DNA of 64,000 bases from the NCBI GenBank assembly GCA_012840015.1, contig DUMF01000002.1, positions 1-64,000 of the forward strand, read 5' to 3'. Within the stretch, counting starts at the first letter, position 1. Each line of letters opens with the position of its first letter. The notes under the pieces are model-generated. The model did no database searches. It was not told where the DNA came from and saw only the letters and a list, made by a program, of their open reading frames with translations. The position numbers and the translations under genes are program-made. The stretch is from Bacillota bacterium. GTDB taxonomy: Bacteria; Bacillota; Sulfobacillia; DUMF01. Positions 9,901 to 19,113 of this stretch are shown piece by piece.

Positions 9901-10603
9901 CATTAAAGAACTGTACGTCTCATACGGCAGGATAACCGCCCTTCAAGGCGTGTCCATGCATGTCCCCAGGAGTAGCATCGTGTGCATCATCGGGAATAAC
10001 GGGGCGGGGAAGTCAACCCTGCTAAACGCTATATCCGGTATGGTAAAGCCCAAGTCGGGTGAGATCACGTTTGAAGGCAGGCCCTTACCTGCCCACCCCC
10101 ACCAGATAGTCAAGGCGGGGATAGTTCAGGTTCCCGAGGGCCGCCAGGTGTTCCCCATATTGAGCGTGGACGAGAACCTGACAATGGGCGGTTACGTCCT
10201 GAGCTACAGGGAGATAAGGGAAAGAAAGGCCAGAGTCTATGAACTGTTCCCTCGGCTCAAAGAACGAGCCGGTCAAGCGGCTGGAACACTGTCCGGTGGG
10301 GAACAGCAGATGCTTGCTATCGGGAGAGCGTTGATGTCTTCTCCCAAAGTGATCCTCTTCGACGAGCCCAGCCTCGGGCTTGCTCCCATGGTCGTCTCCC
10401 AGGTATTCGAGCTCATTGCCAAGATAAAGGAGAGCGGGGTAACCGTTGTCCTGGTCGAACAGAACGCTCGGAAAGCGCTCTCGGTGGCAGACACCGCGTA
10501 CGTCCTGGAAAACGGTAAAGTCGTTTTGGAAGGCAGGGCCTCCGAATTGCTAGAAAATCCGATGGTCGAAGCAGCTTACCTGGGCGGTAGGAAGAGCGCT
10601 TGA
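9893..10603 (+). CDS. LivF-type ABC transporter ATP-binding protein
   Basis: GNNGAGKST, LSGGEQQMLAIGRAL signature, LivF-like C-terminus. Confidence 0.9.
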   Translation: MLDIKELYVSYGRITALQGVSMHVPRSSIVCIIGNNGAGKSTLLNAISGMVKPKSGEITFEGRPLPAHPHQIVKAGIVQVPEGRQVFPILSVDENLTMGGYVLSYREIRERKARVYELFPRLKERAGQAAGTLSGGEQQMLAIGRALMSSPKVILFDEPSLGLAPMVVSQVFELIAKIKESGVTVVLVEQNARKALSVADTAYVLENGKVVLEGRASELLENPMVEAAYLGGRKSA

Positions 10604-10608
10604 TCTCA

Positions 10609-10629
10609 GTAGGCCTCAATGGGGCCTAC
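10609..10629 (+). other. intergenic hairpin (GTAGGCC-N7-GGCCTAC) between livF-like and cyclase genes
   Basis: Perfect 7-bp inverted repeat; no clear U tract, so not a canonical terminator. Confidence 0.4.
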
Positions 10630-10679
10630 CGTGGTCGTGCTTATAGAGACTTTAGAAACAGAAATGGAGGTTCTCATCT

Positions 10680-11339
10680 GTGAAAAAGTATATTGACTTG
10701 ACGTTAGATCTGAGCGAAGGTATGCCGGTATTCCCTGTCAAGTGGTACCCGAAGCCTAAGTTCACAATGGTGCTAACGCCGGACATAGATCCCAGCGGGC
10801 GATACGCGAGCTCGGCACTTGTGTTCATGCACGCCGGGACGCACGTGGATTCACCTATGCACTTCGGCGAGGTGGAGAGGCCTATTGATACGATCTCCCT
10901 TGAGGTGCTGTGTGGGCCCACCGCGATCATTGACATGTACGATAAGCCAAACGGAGCGGGAATAACTGCGGCTGATCTCGAAGCACGCTGCCCGAAGAGT
11001 GCCCGACGCGGTGACAGGGTGATTATACGTACGGGTTTCACGACGAAGTTCTGGGGACACCCGAACTATTTCAGTATATCACCCTACCTCACTAAGGATG
11101 CCGCTGAGTGGCTCGTTGAGAAGGGTTTCTGCCTGGTAGCGATAGATTTCCAGACTGACAAACCCGGCGACGCCACGTTCCCCGTGCATAATACGCTTCT
11201 ACGCAATCATGTTATCATAGTTGAATACCTCACCAACGTTGAGGAAATATCCAGCGATAGGGTTACCATGTACGCCCTTCCTCTGAGGTTCAAGGGGCTC
11301 GAGGCTTCCCCAGCGAGGGTGATCGTCGTCGAGGAATGA
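10680..11339 (+). CDS. cyclase family protein (kynurenine formamidase-like)
   Basis: HAGTHVDSPMHF metal-binding motif; GTG start. Confidence 0.85.
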   Translation: MKKYIDLTLDLSEGMPVFPVKWYPKPKFTMVLTPDIDPSGRYASSALVFMHAGTHVDSPMHFGEVERPIDTISLEVLCGPTAIIDMYDKPNGAGITAADLEARCPKSARRGDRVIIRTGFTTKFWGHPNYFSISPYLTKDAAEWLVEKGFCLVAIDFQTDKPGDATFPVHNTLLRNHVIIVEYLTNVEEISSDRVTMYALPLRFKGLEASPARVIVVEE

Positions 11340-11377
11340 GGCGGAGGACAGGGCAAGTGTCCTGGCGGCGGGGTAGT

Positions 11378-11414
11378 GGCGGCCCTCAGCTCGAGCTGGG
11401 GTCGCCCCGTTTTT
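11378..11414 (+). terminator. probable intrinsic terminator after first cyclase gene
   Basis: GGCGGCCCTCAGCTCGAGCTGGGGTCGCC hairpin followed by CCGTTTTT. Confidence 0.5.
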
Positions 11415-11507
11415 GGCGCAACGCGTTGGAGTAGGGGATTTAAGCGTTTACAATAATCGCGGGGGCCAATGAAGCACACTGAATGATGAAAAGGAGGCGT
11501 CGCTTGT

Positions 11508-12293
11508 TTGGAAAAAGCCGTTCAGTTTGAGAGTCGAGGCAAGAGAGTTCACGGTGTAATCCACTTACCGGAGGGCGCGGGGCCATATCCCTGTGTTATT
11601 ATCTGCCATGGTTTTACGGGAGATCACATTGGGGCTAACCGGATGTTCGTACGGTTTTCGAGGGAGGCCTGTTCTCAGGGCTTAGCCGTGTTGAGGTTCG
11701 ACTTTGTGGGATCGGGGGACAGCGAGGGTGATTTCGATAGGGATACGCACCTCACTGGTTGGATACAAGATCTCGGCGCTGCACTGAATTTCGTCTGCCG
11801 GCAGCCTGAGATTGACGCTACGAGGATCGGTCTTCTGGGGCTAAGCTTCGGTGGGAGTACCGTTATCTGTGCCCCTGAAACTGGACTTAAGGGGCGAGCC
11901 GTAGTCATCTGGTCGGGCGTAGTCCACCTCCGCGATAGCTTCAGGGATACGATACTGGGTGGGGACAAATGGGATCTGCTCCTCCAGGGGAAAAGCATAA
12001 AGAACTTCTATAACAAGGGATTTGCGTTAGCACCCTCTTTTGTAGAGGACCTGCTGAAGTATGACGTACTGCGTGAGGCGAGCCGGCTGCGCAAAACGCC
12101 GATCTTGATCATCCACGGGACCAAGGATGCCGTGGTTCCATCGGATCATGCGAAAGAGTTGTTTGAGACACTACCTGGCCCAAAGCGGATTGAATTCATC
12201 GGGGACGATCACGTATTTACTGACAGGTTGAGCCAAGCTACCGCGTTGACAGTGGACTGGTTTAAAAGCCATCTGGCTGATCGTGGTGCGTAG
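11508..12293 (+). CDS. alpha/beta hydrolase
   Basis: HGFTGDHIGANRMF, GLSFGGS nucleophile elbow, C-terminal GDDHVF; TTG start. Confidence 0.85.
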   Translation: MEKAVQFESRGKRVHGVIHLPEGAGPYPCVIICHGFTGDHIGANRMFVRFSREACSQGLAVLRFDFVGSGDSEGDFDRDTHLTGWIQDLGAALNFVCRQPEIDATRIGLLGLSFGGSTVICAPETGLKGRAVVIWSGVVHLRDSFRDTILGGDKWDLLLQGKSIKNFYNKGFALAPSFVEDLLKYDVLREASRLRKTPILIIHGTKDAVVPSDHAKELFETLPGPKRIEFIGDDHVFTDRLSQATALTVDWFKSHLADRGA

Positions 12294-12333
12294 TTGAATT
12301 GCAAACTTCGTTCTGACGGAGGAGGTCCAAGTT

Positions 12334-13014
12334 ATGTTTACTTTTAGAGAGCTTTTCGACCTTACACTGCCCATCACCACCGGAATGGACATACCACCGG
12401 GGTTGAGGCGGACCACTCCGCCTGTGGAGTTCAAGGTTCTCAGGAATCACGCTGAACACAAGATACAAGTCGGGCTGTTCTCCCAGCCAATACACGCCGG
12501 GACACACGTGGATGCGCCTCTGCACATATTCGCCAACGGGAAGAACCTCGATCAACTCGATCTAAGGCATTTCCTGGGCGAGGGATACGTGGTGGATTGC
12601 TCGATGGTAGGGGCAAACGAGCCCGTGACCGCCGCTCACCTGGAGAGAGCGGCTGATCAGATAAAGCCAGGGATGATCGTGCTCATCTACACGGGGTGGA
12701 GCGATAAGATGTTCGGTAAACCGGAGTACTGGTTAGACTCGCCATATCTAGCGGACGATGCCGCGCAGTGGCTCGTGGATAAAGGTGTGAAAATTGCAGG
12801 TTATGACTTCTTCCAGGATAGAGGGGCAAAGTCCTTCGTTACTGACACCGACGAGTTCACCGTTCACAAGATCCTGTTGGGCCACGAGGTGCTGAACATC
12901 GAGCACCTTACCAACCTCAAGCCCATAGTAGGGAGCAAGGTTTTCGTGATAGCCCTTCCTCTCAAGATCAAAGGAGCGGAAGGTGCTCCTGCGAGAGTAG
13001 TGGCGCTACGGTAG
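12334..13014 (+). CDS. cyclase family protein (second paralog)
   Basis: HAGTHVDAPLHIF motif; paralogous to 10680-11339. Confidence 0.85.
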   Translation: MFTFRELFDLTLPITTGMDIPPGLRRTTPPVEFKVLRNHAEHKIQVGLFSQPIHAGTHVDAPLHIFANGKNLDQLDLRHFLGEGYVVDCSMVGANEPVTAAHLERAADQIKPGMIVLIYTGWSDKMFGKPEYWLDSPYLADDAAQWLVDKGVKIAGYDFFQDRGAKSFVTDTDEFTVHKILLGHEVLNIEHLTNLKPIVGSKVFVIALPLKIKGAEGAPARVVALR

Positions 13015-13169
13015 GATGCGACACAAGAGTAGGCGGTGAGCGGAACCTTGCTGTTGCTGATTGATTGTGGCATCGCGCGGGAGAGTTACGTCGCTCTGCC
13101 ATTGCGGCATGCCGCATTGTGATGAAAGCATACCTTTTTTGATCTCGAGGGCCTTTTCGAGCCCCATCC

Positions 13170-13560
13170 GATGCCGCTCTTCCCCGCCACGTTCGTACGG
13201 TTGGTTTGAGCGGCGTCAAATAGGCCGAGGCTCTCCAGTTAAGGGATACGATTATTGTTTCCCGGATGGTGCCATATTCGCCGTGTCTTTGGGCCACGTC
13301 CACCGTAGGCACGCCATCCAAGTACTGCATTGGCCGGGAAGAATTACCAATTACGCCCGTCTTGAGCGTGCTCCAAAAGCATTCGGATTGCTGCGACGTA
13401 TGCCGCTGTGCTGGCCATGGCAGCCTGCTGCAATTCAATTGGCCTAGTACGGGAGATGAGTGGATCCGGTTGCAACCCTCTTCCGCTTTTGCCGCTCCCG
13501 TGAGCATATCTGCGCTGGCCGTGATGTTGGCGGGACACGCAACCGGCCAGCGCAAGCCAC
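13170..13560 (-). pseudogene. decayed IS3-family transposase remnant (C-terminal integrase-core region)
   Basis: Minus-strand fragments RIHSSPVLGQLNCS (cf. LIHHSDRGSQYCS), ECFWSTLKTG (cf. ESFWSTLKTE) and NWRASAYLTP (cf. YNRxRxHSALGYLTP), with catalytic acids lost and frame disruption. Confidence 0.5.
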
Positions 13561-13572
13561 TCAGCGAGGGCC

Positions 13573-14940
13573 CTAAGCTATGATGCCCAAACCATTCAGC
13601 AGCACTATAAGTACCGAGATGGGGGTTACCAGCCTAACTATCCAGAAGAAGAGCGTAACTATAGCCTCATTGTGCAAAGCACCATGATTGGTAGCAGATG
13701 CCACCGTGTTTTTGAAGCCGAACTGCCAACCTATGAACAGGCATAGAAACAGGCCGCCAAGGGGTAGAAGCACATTTGAGCTAAGGAAATCGAACAAGTC
13801 AAACATGGTCTTTCCCATGATTTTGAACTCCGCGAGCGTGCTGTTGGAAAGAGCGGCAGTAGAACCGACCAAAGCCAAAGATATGGCCGTTAAGATGGTC
13901 GATATACTGCGAGACCATCCAAGACGCTCGTTGAGGAAGGCAACCGGGACTTCTAGGAGGGAGAGCATAGCCCCTGTAGCTGCTATGGCTGCCAGGATGA
14001 AAAACAAGACCATGAACACCTGCCCAAACGGCATCGATGTGAAGACGGCGGGAATCGTGATGAAAAGCAGTTTGGGCCCTGCATCCGGCTCGAAGCCGAA
14101 GGCATAGACGGCGGGGAAGATGGCCAGGCCTGCCAGTATTGAGACTAATACATCTGCCAACATTACCTTCGTCGCCGTGGCCGGGATGTTCTGCTCTTCG
14201 CGGAAGTAGCTCCCATAAGTAGTCATGGTACCCATGCCCACGGAAAGCTTGAAGAAAGACAAACCCATGGCAGTGAGAATGGTGGTCCCGGTTACTTTGG
14301 AGAAATCGGGCTTAAAGAGGAATGTTAGCCCCCGCGCGGCTCCGGGAAGGGTGAGACTTCGTACGCACACGATTAGTAACAGCGCAAACAACAGCGGCAT
14401 CAGGCGTTTAGTCATGCGTTCTATCCCTTTAGACACACCTGCGATTATTATCACGCTTATGAAGGCAAGCACGATCCATTGCCACACGAGACATTCGACC
14501 GGATTACTTACCATGTTGCCGAAGACTTTGGATGTCACGAGGGGCTGGGTTGAAGAGAGCATTCCGCGCGCCGCTTTGAAGATATAGGCAAACACCCAGC
14601 CAGCTACTTCGGTATAGAAACCAAGGATCAAGAATGCAGAGAGGACCCCTGCCGCTCCTATCAACCACCAGGGTGTCCCTGGCGCGAGCTTTTGTAAAGA
14701 GGTTACCGCGTCAGCTCTTGCAGTCCTCCCGATGATCAGCTCCGTTATCATTACGGGCAACCCGACGAGCAATGTGCACAACAGGTATATTATTATGAAA
14801 GCGGCCCCACCGTTCATGCCCGTCAGGTAGGGGAATTTCCATATGTTACCCAGTCCGACGGCCGAACCAAGGGTTGCGGCCATAACACCCAGGCTGGTGG
14901 TAAACCCATCACGTTTTCTTGCTGGTTCAGATGCTATCAA
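13573..14940 (-). CDS. sodium-dependent transporter, NSS/SNF family
   Basis: AATLGSAVGLGNIWKFPYLTGMNGGAAFIIIYL motif. Confidence 0.9.
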   Translation of the reverse strand: MIASEPARKRDGFTTSLGVMAATLGSAVGLGNIWKFPYLTGMNGGAAFIIIYLLCTLLVGLPVMITELIIGRTARADAVTSLQKLAPGTPWWLIGAAGVLSAFLILGFYTEVAGWVFAYIFKAARGMLSSTQPLVTSKVFGNMVSNPVECLVWQWIVLAFISVIIIAGVSKGIERMTKRLMPLLFALLLIVCVRSLTLPGAARGLTFLFKPDFSKVTGTTILTAMGLSFFKLSVGMGTMTTYGSYFREEQNIPATATKVMLADVLVSILAGLAIFPAVYAFGFEPDAGPKLLFITIPAVFTSMPFGQVFMVLFFILAAIAATGAMLSLLEVPVAFLNERLGWSRSISTILTAISLALVGSTAALSNSTLAEFKIMGKTMFDLFDFLSSNVLLPLGGLFLCLFIGWQFGFKNTVASATNHGALHNEAIVTLFFWIVRLVTPISVLIVLLNGLGIIA

Positions 14941-15107
14941 TGAGCAGGCCCCCTTTTATGTATTTGTGATGTTTATCAAACTCCATCCGTGCAAGCCTAT
15001 AAAAGTACTAATTCTATTAGGGGCTCAGCAAATCCTTCACTTAGTTAAGTGGGTTGCACAGCCGAGGTGGTGTGTTAGTCTATATTCCGTCAGCAGGAGG
15101 AGATGGC

Positions 15108-16445
15108 TTGAACGACATTCGGTCCGAAGTTCTCAAACTTGCCTGGCCTGCAATGCTTGAGATGATCCTCCATATGTTTCTCTCAATGATAGATACCGCC
15201 ATGGTGTCGAGGTTGGGTGCCGGCGCCTTGAGCGCGACCGCTCTAGCAGGCCAAATCTACTGGAGCGTGGCTTTCGTGACAGGTGCCCTCGGCGTTGGAA
15301 CTACCGCGTTAGCCGCCAGGGCATATGGTGCAAGAGACTATACTGAGTTCTCGCGCGTTGCGCACGAGGGCGTAGCGCTTGCGATTCTTGGCGGTATTTC
15401 CGGGTTTTGCATTCTCAGGGCGTCTTGTACAGTCCTGCCTGGGCTGATCTCGATGGATTCTGAAGTGGAGTTACTTGCGATGGAGTACATACAAGTAATG
15501 TCTTTCGGCTTGCCGCCTTTTGTGGTGTGGATGGTGGGCAATGCGGTTATGCGATCAGGGGGCGATGCAGTGAGCCCCCTGATCGTTGCAGCTATAGCAA
15601 ACTCCTTAAACGTTGTGGGGGATTGGATCCTGATTTTTGGCAAATTGAGGATGCCCGCCATGGGTGTCAGGGGTGCAGCGCTCGCCAGCGTCGTGTCGCT
15701 ATATGTGGCCGCACTGCTATCCTTGAATGGGCTTGCGCGAAATGGTCTAGGCTTCTGTTCAGTCCTGCGGGGAAGATGGAGCTGGCGCTGGTCCACTGTC
15801 AAAGAATTGATATCACTGAGTGTTCCTGCCTCATTTGAAACCATATTGTCAGATGGGGCACGATCTGTTCAAATGGTAATAATGTCTTCCCTTGGTAAGT
15901 TTGAATTCGCCGCTCATCAGATAGCGGTCACTTGTGAGTCGCTTTCTTTCATGCCGGGGTATGGATTTGCCGTAGCCTCAACGGTGCTAGTGGGGCAACG
16001 CCTCGGGGCGAGAGAACGAGAGAGGGCACACGCGAGCGCCATGGAATGTATGCGGCTGTCTTTGCTTACGATGGGGGCTATAGGTTTGCTTTTCATCTTT
16101 GTGCCTTCTAGCTTCACCAGGGTTTTTACCGATGATTTGCAGGTGCTCGTTCCCGCTTCGCGCGTGCTGCGGATAGCCGGTTACATCCAACCCTTTATCG
16201 GCATGACTGATACTCTTGCGGGGGCTTTGAGAGGGGCAGGTGATACCCGCTCGCCGTTGCGGATCACGGCGTTGGGAGGATGGCTGGTGCGCATTCCGCT
16301 AACGCTGATCGCTGTCAGGGTTTTGGGGTGGTCCCTAATATCCGTCTGGGTTATCAACGGGCTTGAATGGGTCCTCAAGGCGGTGCTTTGCTGGAATGTA
16401 TTTAGGTCCTGGGACTGGAGCCCGGAACGCGGGGTGGAAGGATGA
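15108..16445 (+). CDS. MATE family efflux transporter
   Basis: 12-TM MATE-type protein, MIDTAMVSRLGAGALSATALAGQI; TTG start after AGGAGGAG. Confidence 0.9.
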   Translation: MNDIRSEVLKLAWPAMLEMILHMFLSMIDTAMVSRLGAGALSATALAGQIYWSVAFVTGALGVGTTALAARAYGARDYTEFSRVAHEGVALAILGGISGFCILRASCTVLPGLISMDSEVELLAMEYIQVMSFGLPPFVVWMVGNAVMRSGGDAVSPLIVAAIANSLNVVGDWILIFGKLRMPAMGVRGAALASVVSLYVAALLSLNGLARNGLGFCSVLRGRWSWRWSTVKELISLSVPASFETILSDGARSVQMVIMSSLGKFEFAAHQIAVTCESLSFMPGYGFAVASTVLVGQRLGARERERAHASAMECMRLSLLTMGAIGLLFIFVPSSFTRVFTDDLQVLVPASRVLRIAGYIQPFIGMTDTLAGALRGAGDTRSPLRITALGGWLVRIPLTLIAVRVLGWSLISVWVINGLEWVLKAVLCWNVFRSWDWSPERGVEG

Positions 16446-17653
16446 AACGTTGGATCGTAACGATTCTGGGTTTCGAGATTCTTGCCTTCGGTATTAACCT
16501 TACCGTACTTGGCAGAAGCGCGGGAGTTGACCCGTGGAACGTGCTCCAGCTAGGCATTACCATGCACTCCCCACTCACTCTAGGCCAAGCGAACATTGCT
16601 GTGGGCGTTGTGCTCGCTGGCGTTGCCTGGGCTCTGGGCGTGAGACCAACTACTGTAACGCTCGCTAACGTCATTTTGGTCGGTTTACTTGTAGACTTGA
16701 CCCGCCTGCTCCTACCGTTGCGGCAGCCAGCTTCGGTTGCGTTGAAGTGGCTTGCCCTCGTCGCCGGCAGCATCGTGAGTGGGGTGGGCATTGGAACGTA
16801 TATGAGTACGAAGCTAGGGACTGGCCCCAGGGACAGCACTATGCTTGCCCTTTGTAGGATAACAGGCAGATCCATATCGTTCGTCCGCATCTCGATGGAG
16901 ATTGCGGTTACTGTCGTCGGGTGGCTTCTTGGCGGTCCGGCGGGCCCCGGGACTCTCGTGAGCGCCGCGCTGCTGGGACCCGTGATTCAACTCACGCTGC
17001 AATGGTTTGAGTGGGGTCAGGCGGCAAATACTAAAGGAGACATCTCTACCGGAGGAGTCAAAATGGACTTAAACCGAATCAAAGCCCGTCTTCTCCAGGA
17101 ACGGCGTCAGCTTGAGGAAATGGTCGGCAACCTGGAAGAAGGGCTGACTGCCGGAGGGCGTGACTCTGTACAGGAGCTATCAATGTATGATAATCACCCC
17201 TCCGACGTGGGGAGCGAGACGTATGAGCGAGGAAAAGATATCGGCTTGAGAGACAACGCTCTACGACTTATATCTCAAGTTGCTAGGGCCTTAACCAGGC
17301 TTGATGAGGGCACCTACGGTAAGTGTGAAGAGTGCGGTAACGCGATACCGCTGGAGAGGCTTGAGGCCGTACCATGGGCTACTCTTTGTTTGGAGTGTCA
17401 ACGACGCAACGAAGGTCGCTTCACACATAAACGCCCAGCGGAAGAAAAAGTAATTCCCATACCTTTTGGGAAGAGACCGGCTAGATTTAGCCCCGCATAC
17501 GACGGCGTGGACGTGTGGGAAGACGTTGGCAGGTATGGTTCTTCCTACTCGCCTTCGGATCAACCCGGTAGCCGGGATTATCGTGACGTAGGGGACGAAG
17601 AGCCCCCAGACAGCGGAACAGTTCAGCGGGTAGACGCAGAGCCCAGTGACTGA
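16442..17653 (+). CDS. YczE-like membrane protein fused in frame to TraR/DksA-type C4 zinc-finger protein
   Basis: aa ~1-200 YczE/YitT-like; from aa 208 (MDLNRIKARLLQERRQLEEM) TraR/DksA/YteA-like with CEECGNAIPLERLEAVPWATLCLEC; internal ATG at 17063 has its own GGAGGAG. Confidence 0.8.
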   Translation: MKRWIVTILGFEILAFGINLTVLGRSAGVDPWNVLQLGITMHSPLTLGQANIAVGVVLAGVAWALGVRPTTVTLANVILVGLLVDLTRLLLPLRQPASVALKWLALVAGSIVSGVGIGTYMSTKLGTGPRDSTMLALCRITGRSISFVRISMEIAVTVVGWLLGGPAGPGTLVSAALLGPVIQLTLQWFEWGQAANTKGDISTGGVKMDLNRIKARLLQERRQLEEMVGNLEEGLTAGGRDSVQELSMYDNHPSDVGSETYERGKDIGLRDNALRLISQVARALTRLDEGTYGKCEECGNAIPLERLEAVPWATLCLECQRRNEGRFTHKRPAEEKVIPIPFGKRPARFSPAYDGVDVWEDVGRYGSSYSPSDQPGSRDYRDVGDEEPPDSGTVQRVDAEPSD

Positions 17654-18025
17654 GATCACGGTGCTTCTGCACACCGAACCGCAGGAGCAGATCTCGCCTT
17701 TGTAATCGGAGCGGTGCCCATCTGCCTCCGGGAGATGTGGACTTTACCCTGCCGGTGGTACGGCGGGGAGACGCCGAAAAGGCGCGTGGCGGTCACGGAG
17801 AAAGCGATGGCGCACTAATTACTCCTGCAATCTGAGGCCAGCTCACCCGGGACCGTTGAACGCCTACCCAGATAGCGACGTGGCGCGAAGCTCCGTTCCT
17901 TCGTCTCAATGCACAGCGATTTTTCACCTCCAAAATCACATTAAAATACCTCATACTGTAGCTTCCCCTGTCAATCGGAGAAACCGCCGGGTTTTATGAA
18001 TTCCTGCGAAAACCGTAGTACCTAA

Positions 18026-18054
18026 TTGACTCTACAGATCTGATGAATTATTAT
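18026..18054 (+). promoter_or_regulatory. sigma-A-type promoter of the lysW cluster
   Basis: TTGACT-N17-TATTAT upstream of lysW. Confidence 0.6.
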
Positions 18055-18066
18055 GAGCACATCTGT
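18034..18066 (+). promoter_or_regulatory. putative operator overlapping the lysW promoter -10
   Basis: ACAGATCTG-N15-CACATCTGT, 9-bp inverted repeat with one mismatch. Confidence 0.45.
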
Positions 18067-18092
18067 ATAATTAAACAGGAGGATTGGTATAC

Positions 18093-18257
18093 ATGTTGTG
18101 CTCATGCCCCGAATGCGCAGGAAAGTGGAAAGTTGGTTCGCTTGAAAAGGGTGAGATCGTGGTATGTCCTGAGTGTGGAGTTGAGCTGGAGGTGACCAGT
18201 GTAGAGCCGCTCAGCCTCGAACTTGCACCGGAAGAAGAAGAGGACTGGGGCGAGTAA
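18093..18257 (+). CDS. lysW: LysW-type amino-group carrier protein
   Basis: 54 aa MLCSCPECAGKWKVGSLEKGEIVVCPECGVELEVTSVEPLSLELAPEEEEDWGE: zinc-ribbon plus canonical C-terminal EDWGE; SD ACAGGAGG; absent from ORF track. Confidence 0.92.
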   Translation: MLCSCPECAGKWKVGSLEKGEIVVCPECGVELEVTSVEPLSLELAPEEEEDWGE

Positions 18258-18258
18258 A

Positions 18259-19113
18259 GTGCGCCTTGCGGTAGTTCTTTCCAGGCTGCGACAGGAGGAA
18301 AGGCTGATATTTGAGGCGCTTGCGGAGCGTGGAATAGCCTGCGATCGGCTGCTGGACTCGGAAATCGTGTTTGACCTGACGAGACTCGAGAAACAGTACG
18401 ACTCAGTGCTAATAAGGTCCATTAGTCAGTTGCGCGGGCAGGTGTGCGCTAGAGTGCTCGACGCAAGCGGGACACTGACTCTCAACTCACCATCGACGAT
18501 CGCTATTTGTAACGATAAGATTCTCACCACACTGGCGCTCGTTAAGGCTGGGTTGCCATCGCCAAGGACCCTGGTGGCGCTGGATGAGTCGAGCGCTCTG
18601 GACGCGGTGTCGCGGGTCGGGTATCCGGCCGTACTGAAACCTACTACCGGGTCGTGGGGGCGCCTGCTAGCCCGTATAAACGACCGGGATGCGGCCGAAG
18701 CTGTTATTGAGCATAAGGCAAGGCTCGGGTCTTACTTGCATTCTGTGTTCTATGTCCAAGAACACATTGCCAAACCAGGTCGAGACATCAGAGTTGTGGT
18801 GGTCGGCGGGCATGCCATAGCAGCTATGTACCGCGTATCTGACCACTGGGTCACTAATGCTGCCCGCGGCGGTCGTGGTATTAACTACCCATTAAGTGGC
18901 GAAGCCGCTGCACTCGCAGAGCGGGCAGCTTTGGCGGTAGGGGGCGGGGTACTCGCGGTGGATCTGCTCGAAGCACCAGACGGGCTGCTCGTCAATGAGG
19001 TGAACGCAACCATGGAGTTCAAAGAGTGTACAGAGGCGAGCGGCGTGGATATCGCCGGTGCCCTCGTGGATTACTGGCTGGAGGTGGCTCGCAGTGGACG
19101 ATCACACCTGTAA
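18259..19113 (+). CDS. lysX: LysW ligase (LysX/ArgX, ATP-grasp)
   Basis: RimK/LysX-like ATP-grasp, YVQEHIAKPGRDIRVVVVGG, LLVNEVNATMEFK; GTG start right after lysW. Confidence 0.88.
   Translation: MRLAVVLSRLRQEERLIFEALAERGIACDRLLDSEIVFDLTRLEKQYDSVLIRSISQLRGQVCARVLDASGTLTLNSPSTIAICNDKILTTLALVKAGLPSPRTLVALDESSALDAVSRVGYPAVLKPTTGSWGRLLARINDRDAAEAVIEHKARLGSYLHSVFYVQEHIAKPGRDIRVVVVGGHAIAAMYRVSDHWVTNAARGGRGINYPLSGEAAALAERAALAVGGGVLAVDLLEAPDGLLVNEVNATMEFKECTEASGVDIAGALVDYWLEVARSGRSHL

Noticed and set aside
17754-17767. GGTGGTACGGCGGG resembling the T-box core GGTGGTACCGCGGG, 330 bp upstream of lysW
   Set aside because: One mismatch in the key pairing; no recognisable Stem I or specifier loop, and no terminator with T tract.
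18044-18057. TGAATTATTATGAG as a true ARG box
   Set aside because: Only the first half fits TGAATWWWWATTCA; kept as a remark within the operator finding rather than a site call.
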